Origin: Sulfurovum sp. FS08-3
GTDB taxonomy: Bacteria > Campylobacterota > Campylobacteria > Campylobacterales > Sulfurovaceae
DNA: 64,000 nt
Assembly (NCBI GenBank): GCA_000830175.1
Contig: JQIS01000009.1
Location: 136,994 to 200,993, forward strand
Reading direction: 5' to 3'
This document shows, one piece after another, positions 59,259 through 64,000 of this stretch. Below the pieces are notes generated by a model, which saw nothing but the letters and a program-made list of their open reading frames with translations, ran no database searches and was not told where the DNA came from. The translations under genes and the position numbers were made by a program. Each line of letters opens with the position of its first letter. Position 1 is the first letter of the stretch.

Positions 59259-59321
59259 ATACTTTGTAAATATCAATGTTTAGTAGCACTTTTCTTACTT
59301 TCATCCAAAAGCCAAAGAGAC

Positions 59322-59837
59322 CTAATCAACTTTGACGATTTGTGCTTCGAGTGTTTTGGTGTTTTTGTGGGCGATTTGTCGATTGCGTAGCCAATATCCG
59401 CCTATAGCACCTCCGCCACTGCTTAGCATCATAAGTCCCACGGTAAACATCTGGGCTACAAAAAAGAGTCCGCCCACGGCTATCACACCCGCAAACGCCA
59501 TGCCGAGTTTGAAGTTGGCTTTGGCATGGGTTATTTTGGCTTCACGGGCGATATCTTGCTGGGCTTGTTTGATGATTTTGGTTTGGGACTTTTGGGCGTT
59601 TACTTTGAGATTTTCACGCTCTTTCAAAAACTTCTCTTTGATCTTCTCTTGAGCCTCTTTGGAGCTATAAGCGCAAAGCCAACGAAACCAAAAGGCAACA
59701 AGCAAAGCAACAAAAAGCAGCGGCATAGCAAGGCGAAGCGTATCGTTTTGAGCCAAACTATCGCCGTAAAGCAATACAAAAATAATCGTAGCAATCTCAA
59801 CCACCACAATACCCAATAAAAAATTAAGCCATTGCAT
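59322..59837 (-). CDS. Membrane protein with a central coiled coil
   Basis: About 171 aa from the ATG at 59837, overlapping the NuoC-like stop (TGATG). Two N-terminal hydrophobic segments, a Lys/Glu/Gln-rich helix ('SSKEAQEKIKEKFLKERENLKVNAQKSQTK'), and two C-terminal hydrophobic segments ('MAFAGVIAVGGLFFVAQMF', 'GLMMLSSGGGAIGGYWLRN'). Function unknown; it may help the neighbouring subunit associate with a membrane complex. Confidence 0.65.
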   Translation of the reverse strand: MQWLNFLLGIVVVEIATIIFVLLYGDSLAQNDTLRLAMPLLFVALLVAFWFRWLCAYSSKEAQEKIKEKFLKERENLKVNAQKSQTKIIKQAQQDIAREAKITHAKANFKLGMAFAGVIAVGGLFFVAQMFTVGLMMLSSGGGAIGGYWLRNRQIAHKNTKTLEAQIVKVD

Positions 59838-60184
59838 CAAATCGCACAACCCAAACTTAGTGGCTTTTGAAGCGAATCTTCATCGAGATAGAGACCTTTG
59901 GGGCTTCCCTCTACGGCGATACCAAACATATCCACAAGTTCTCTTTGCGAAATCATGGCACTGGGGATAATGGAGGCGATAGAGGGGATAGTCTCATCTT
60001 CTTGCACGAGAGTATAAAAAAGGGTTGTCTCGTCTTTGTCGTAGCGTGTAAATATCCATTGAACCTCCACACACTGTGCATCCATGCCCACTCCATTGAG
60101 CGTCAAAAAATGGTGGGTTTTGGGATCGTAAAAAGCTTGTATATCCTCCACGACTTGCGTGAGTGTGGTGTGAATTTTCTCCAT
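59837..60184 (-). CDS. Orphan NuoC/30-kDa-type complex I-like subunit
   Basis: 115 aa. 'VEVQWIFTRYDKDETTLFYTLVQED' and 'SIASIIPSAMISQRELVDMFGI' with 'GLYLDEDSLQKPLSLGCAI' match the C-terminal half of NuoC-type subunits, especially those of group 4 hydrogenase (Ech/Hyc-like) complexes. No other complex subunits are adjacent. RBS aaaaaggatacacc. Confidence 0.65.
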   Translation of the reverse strand: MEKIHTTLTQVVEDIQAFYDPKTHHFLTLNGVGMDAQCVEVQWIFTRYDKDETTLFYTLVQEDETIPSIASIIPSAMISQRELVDMFGIAVEGSPKGLYLDEDSLQKPLSLGCAI

Positions 60185-60341
60185 GGTGTATCCTTTTTAG
60201 ACTCTTTTTTGCACTTTTGCAGTTGATAAACGAGGGAAAGTATAACAATTGTTGCATTAAAAGCTACCAATAAACCCCTGCGATTTGATGATGCTATCGG
60301 TAAAGGTGAAATGCCTATTGAAGAAGGAGATCTACCCGTAG

Positions 60342-60470
60342 GTGTGACCGTGTCACACACCACCATGCCCAAATTGTACCATTTTTCCAATTCCAAAACA
60401 TTTTGTGCGACATGGTCGCACCTACAGCTTCACAACATCTCTTGCATCCGTCGGTGTGACCGTGTCACAC
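60342..60470. repeat. Three strong 17-bp palindromes
   Basis: GTGTGACCGTGTCACAC occurs at 60342-60358 and 60454-60470, and GTGCGACATGGTCGCAC at 60405-60421. Each has 7-bp arms and a 3-nt centre. They lie in the gene-free stretch 60185-60469 between the NuoC-like gene and the TPR fragment; the last touches the TPR stop codon. They could be regulator sites, or a small mobile repeat. Nothing else is clear in this stretch. Confidence 0.6.
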
Positions 60471-61007
60471 TATCGACTTTCAACCTCTTCTATCCACGCC
60501 AAAAGTTGCTTAGCAAAGTAAACATCTTGGTAGTGCTTTTGAGTAACAATCTTTTTGGCTTCCTCTAATCCTTTTTTATCTTGTTGATAATCATCTACTC
60601 CTAAAATCAGCATTTTTGCATAATAGAGTTCATAAGCCATTGGATTGGCTTGGGCTAGGTCTCTACGGATATTTAGTGCCTCTTGATAGGCTGTGAGGGC
60701 ATCTTTGTTTTGGTTTTGGTCGCTGTAGAGAATGGCTAGGTTGTTGAGAGTACCAGCAACATAAGGATTATAAACCGAGGGGTTGGCTTGGGCTAGGTCT
60801 CTATAGAGCGTAAGTGCCTCTTGATAGGCTGTGAGGGCATCTTTGTTTTGGTTTTGGTCGCTGTAGAGAACGGCTAGGTTGTTGAGGGTCGTGGCAACAT
60901 AAGGATTATAAACCGAGGGGTTGGCTTGGGCTAGGTCTCTATAGAGCGTTAGTGCCTCTTGATAGGCTTTGAGGGCTTCTTGGTGTTGGTTTTGGTCGCT
61001 GTAGAGA
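60470..61007 (-). pseudogene. TPR-repeat protein, C-terminal fragment cut at the breakpoint
   Basis: Reading from the junction near 61007 down to the stop at 60470 gives about 179 codons with no start codon. It has 46-residue units, 'LYSDQNQNKDALTAYQEAL' then 'LYRDLAQANPSVYNPYVA' then 'TLNNLA', in exact 138-bp steps (GTCGCTGTAGAG at 60719, 60857 and 60995). This is a tetratricopeptide array, with a C-terminal tail 'YYAKMLILGVDDYQQDKKGL'. Homology ends where the flippase C-terminal half begins on the opposite strand. Confidence 0.85.
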
Positions 61008-61544
61008 TTATCGATGGTATATGAAGCTATATCTCAAGCTATTTTACCTAAAGTGTTTAATGATATGAATAGTGACTATGAAAAAGCGAGAGATGAGTTA
61101 GAGTATTTTTCATATAGATATTATATTGGTTTGGTTATTATTACGATTATAATATCTGCACTAAGTCCTGCCATAGTTGCAGTTATTTCAAATGACAACT
61201 ACAGTGAAGCAGCGACTGTTATGCCATTTGTTATGGCTGGGTTTATGATGGGTGGTTTTTATAAAATCCCATCTCTCGTATTGGGTTATCATAAAATTGT
61301 ATGGTTTTATCCATTTTTAGCAGTTTTTGCTTTTGGAACAAATGCATTGCTCAATTGGTGGTTAATTCCTGTTTATGCGATAATTGGTAGTGCTTTTGCT
61401 AGTTTTGTCGGGTTTGCTATAAATTCATTAACAATAAGTATAGTATCCATGAAGTATCATTCTTTGAAATTCAATATTTTTATTTTAAAAATGTATGGAA
61501 TTACTTTTATTTTAGTTGGGATATTATTTTGGAGCTTTCAATGA
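61008..61544 (+). pseudogene. wzx: Wzx-type flippase, C-terminal half
   Basis: The frame from 61008 codes for 'LSMVYEAISQAILPKVFNDM' and five or six membrane segments ('YYIGLVIITIIISALSPAIVAVI', 'ALLNWWLIPVYAIIGSAFASFVGFAI', 'MYGITFILVGILFWSF'). It lacks the N-terminal half; an in-frame TAG lies two codons upstream and the only early ATG is 61014. Joining it to the fragment at 12783-13561 gives 'YLLGQG-LSMVYEAI' without loss or gain of a codon. The stop overlaps the next gene (ATGA). Confidence 0.93.
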
Positions 61545-62242
61545 GAATAATTATTTTTACGGATTCTCTTGGTCGACCTAGACCAAATATTGCGGATTTA
61601 GAAAAAACGGTTTATGAAGATGTATATGGATATAAATTAAAAAAATATTTTTTGCACAAACATGAAATAGAATTAATATATATCGAATCGTTAGACACAC
61701 AAGATGCTATCCATTGGTCTCAAAGGATGGTAGCTTTTAGAAACCCTGATTTGGTTGTATTTCATTTAGGTATAAATGATTGTGCGCCGAGATTATTTAA
61801 AAAAAATGCAAACTCTATAGTGCATAACAAGTTATTTAGAAAAATAACATTCGATTTATTTTTAAAGCTAATTAGTTATTTTCGGTTTCAGATTACAAAA
61901 ATAAGAAAATTAGTATATGTAAACAAACAAGAGTTTAAAGATAACTTTTATACAATGATTGATGAAATTTTAAAATATAATAGTAATTGTAAATTTCTTT
62001 GTATTTCTATTGCTAAGTCGGATGTATTAAATAAAAAAAGTTTTAATTACAATAGTAATATTATAGAATATAATAAAATATTATTAGAAATCTTTAATGA
62101 TGGCTATATTGAAATAAATGATATTATAAGTAAAAATGGACTTATATCCGATCATATACACTTATCAATAAAATCACATGAAGTTTTATTTGAGATTATT
62201 AAAAATAAAATTCAGGAGCTAGAAAAAAAATGTGTGGAATAA
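61541..62242 (+). CDS. SGNH/GDSL-type hydrolase
   Basis: About 233 aa from the ATG at 61541, overlapping the flippase stop. The catalytic Ser is in 'IFTDSLGRPRPN', the oxyanion Gly/Asn in 'VVFHLGINDCAPRL', and the Asp/His in 'LISDHIHLSIKSHEVL'. This is the O-acetyl esterase or acyltransferase-type fold, often found in glycan clusters. It would act on a sugar O-acetyl group. It overlaps asnB by 13 nt. Confidence 0.82.
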   Translation: MRIIIFTDSLGRPRPNIADLEKTVYEDVYGYKLKKYFLHKHEIELIYIESLDTQDAIHWSQRMVAFRNPDLVVFHLGINDCAPRLFKKNANSIVHNKLFRKITFDLFLKLISYFRFQITKIRKLVYVNKQEFKDNFYTMIDEILKYNSNCKFLCISIAKSDVLNKKSFNYNSNIIEYNKILLEIFNDGYIEINDIISKNGLISDHIHLSIKSHEVLFEIIKNKIQELEKKCVE

Positions 62243-64000
62243 CAGGATTTTTTTCTTATAAAAATAGATGTGATACAAAAAAATATTATGAAGCTCATAA
62301 AAAAATAGCTCATAGAGGTCCTGATGATGAAGGATTCGTTTATAAAAATAAAAATAATAGTTTAGAACATTTAAGTGGCGATGATACGATTGAAGAGCTA
62401 AAGCATAGAGAACATATAACTACCAACAACTCATCTTCACTAATATTGGGTCACAGAAGACTAAGTATTATAGATTTAACTTCACATGGTCATCAGCCGT
62501 TCGTGTTTGAAAATCTTTATATGGTTTACAATGGAGAGATATTTAACTATGTCGAGTTAAGAGATGAGCTTATAAGTCTAGGATATAGTTTTAGTACACA
62601 AAGTGATACGGAAGTTTTTTTAAAAGCTTATCATTACTGGGGAGTAGAATCATTTAATAAGTTCAATGGCATGTGGGCAGTTGCCATTTATGATAATAAT
62701 AAAAATGAGATAATACTTACTCGTGATAGATTTGGGATAAAACCGCTCTATTATTCAATTCTTGATGATAATTTAGTATTTGGAAGTGAGATAAAGTTTG
62801 TAAGTTCTTTTTTTGATGAAAAGGTTATTAATAAAAAACTAGTATATGCTTATGTAAGGTATTGCTATTTAGAACATACCAATGAAACCTTTATAGAAAA
62901 TTTAAATTCTTTGGAAGAAGGAACATATTTAATATATAAACACAATGAAGTAGTAAAAAAAAGATATTATTTCATTAAAAAAAGAGAAAAAATAAATATA
63001 GAAAAAAGTATTGATCAATCTATAAAATTAAGAATGAGATCAGATGTTGAAGTCGGAGCATTATTAAGTGGAGGTATTGATTCTTCTACTTTGGTTTGTA
63101 AAATAAAGAATAATGGAGTCAGCAGTTTTAAAACTTTTACAGCAGATTTTAAAGAAAAAAAATTTAGTGAACGGCATTATGTTGAAGAGATACTTGAGCA
63201 AACTAAATATGAAGGGCATTTTATAGAGATAAGCTCTGAAGATATTTTAAAAAATATGGAAAAAATAGTTTACATTCACGAAACACCTGTAAGAAGCATG
63301 TCGGTTTTTTTGCAGTATAAAATTTTTGAATTTATAAAAAATAATACTAATGTAAGAGTAACTTTGAGCGGACAAGGTGCGGATGAGATATTTTCAGGAT
63401 ATACTAATGACTACTATTACTATCTAATATCTTTGTTATTAGATATGAGAATTTCAGAATTTTTGAAAGAATTTTCTTTAATTCAAAAGAAGTTAAATGT
63501 ATCAAAGGGAGAATTGTTAAAAAGAACCATAATAACTTATTTCCGTGACAAATTTTCAAAAAAAGATAAACATCGAATTTTCAAAGAAACATTTAGTGAA
63601 AAATATAAAACCTCTAAATTCACTAATTTTTTTAAAAATCATTTATATAGAGGATTGTCTTTTTCGGCTTTAAAAGAATATCTAAGGGACGAAGATAAAA
63701 ATTCAATGTATTTTTCGATAGAAAGTAGATTGCCTTATTTGGATTTTAATGTAGTTGAAGAGGCATTTTCTTTAGCCGATGATCAATATATTAAAAATGC
63801 AGAAACAAAGTTCATTTTAAGAGAAATCGCAAAAGAGTATATTCCAAAAAGTATTATAGAGCGAAAAGATAAAATGGGATTTATTTCACCACAAGAAGTT
63901 TGGCAAAAGAATGAATTGAAAGAGGATTTTGATAAAGTATTTTTGGATATAAAAGAAAATGGTTTATTCTGTTTTATAGATAATAATAGGGTTTTTGAAT
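62230..64000 (+). CDS. asnB: Asparagine-synthase-like amidotransferase (runs off window)
   Basis: At least 590 codons. The N-terminus 'MCGITGFFSYKN' puts Cys2 as the glutaminase nucleophile after Met removal, with 'HRGPDDEGFVY', 'GHRRLSIIDL' and 'YMVYNGEIFNYVELRDEL'. The synthetase domain has the PP-loop 'GALLSGGIDSSTLVCKI' and 'LSGQGADEIFSGY'. In glycan operons such genes amidate uronic acids; the WbpA/Ugd products made by this operon would be good substrates. The 3' end is outside the window. Confidence 0.9.
   Translation, partial: MCGITGFFSYKNRCDTKKYYEAHKKIAHRGPDDEGFVYKNKNNSLEHLSGDDTIEELKHREHITTNNSSSLILGHRRLSIIDLTSHGHQPFVFENLYMVYNGEIFNYVELRDELISLGYSFSTQSDTEVFLKAYHYWGVESFNKFNGMWAVAIYDNNKNEIILTRDRFGIKPLYYSILDDNLVFGSEIKFVSSFFDEKVINKKLVYAYVRYCYLEHTNETFIENLNSLEEGTYLIYKHNEVVKKRYYFIKKREKINIEKSIDQSIKLRMRSDVEVGALLSGGIDSSTLVCKIKNNGVSSFKTFTADFKEKKFSERHYVEEILEQTKYEGHFIEISSEDILKNMEKIVYIHETPVRSMSVFLQYKIFEFIKNNTNVRVTLSGQGADEIFSGYTNDYYYYLISLLLDMRISEFLKEFSLIQKKLNVSKGELLKRTIITYFRDKFSKKDKHRIFKETFSEKYKTSKFTNFFKNHLYRGLSFSALKEYLRDEDKNSMYFSIESRLPYLDFNVVEEAFSLADDQYIKNAETKFILREIAKEYIPKSIIERKDKMGFISPQEVWQKNELKEDFDKVFLDIKENGLFCFIDNNRVFE

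Noticed and set aside
60311-60568. 85-aa plus-strand ORF and the 97-aa minus-strand ORF at 60103-60396
   Set aside because: Both cross the palindromes, lack family features or a ribosome site, and overlap the TPR or NuoC-like genes.

Overview
The window looks like a chromosome segment from a Campylobacterota (epsilonproteobacterial) species, probably near Sulfurovum or Sulfurimonas. The grounds are the AT-rich sequence, the pseudaminic-acid genes, NhaD, the aroQ / M24 peptidase / folK / flhF gene order, and the general protein style. No rRNA or tRNA gene was seen. No database search was possible, so the placement is an inference.

Region 1 (1-12782) is a type III CRISPR-Cas locus: a Csx11-like Cas10 subunit (5' end outside the window), a Cmr4/Csm3-like backbone RAMP, a Cmr5-like small subunit, a further RAMP, Cas1, a short leader, and a very large array. 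I counted 111 repeats of 31 bp and 110 spacers, read left to right. The newest spacer carries 35 nt identical to the Csx11 gene of the same locus. Several spacer groups hit the same targets repeatedly, and one matches the 3' end of a tRNA.

Region 2 (12783-29936, all minus strand) is a surface-glycan operon. It holds ugd, an EPS-type MarR regulator, a wbpA/wlbA/wbpE/wbpD-like set for a 2,3-diacetamido-uronic acid, wecB/wecC for ManNAcA, a toxin-antitoxin pair, the complete pseudaminic acid pathway (pseB, C, F, G, H, I), a methyltransferase, a WbqC-like protein, a glycan transferase candidate and the first 260 codons of a Wzx-type flippase. The flippase stops exactly at the last CRISPR repeat. 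Its missing C-terminal half lies 48 kb away on the opposite strand (61008-61544), followed by an SGNH hydrolase and an asparagine-synthase-like gene. Flipping 12783-61007 would restore one flippase and one continuous operon, so the window carries either a 48.2 kb inversion or a matching assembly error.

Region 3 (30055-59258) is mostly core genome: NlpC/P60 lipoprotein, xseA, mnmA, flhF, folK, M24 peptidase, aroQ, smpB, a cold-shock protein, nhaD, a three-domain MBL-GAF-HD-GYP protein, msbA, msrB, plsC, rho, DedA, and a nitrogen block of two degenerate NtrC/NtrB-like proteins with amt-glnK. It continues with a porin, rpoN and an ATPase/TOPRIM-like pair that resembles a defence module.

Region 4 (59322-61007) holds a membrane protein, an orphan NuoC-like subunit, three strong palindromes and a 5'-truncated TPR gene with 138-bp tandem repeats, cut at the same breakpoint as the flippase.
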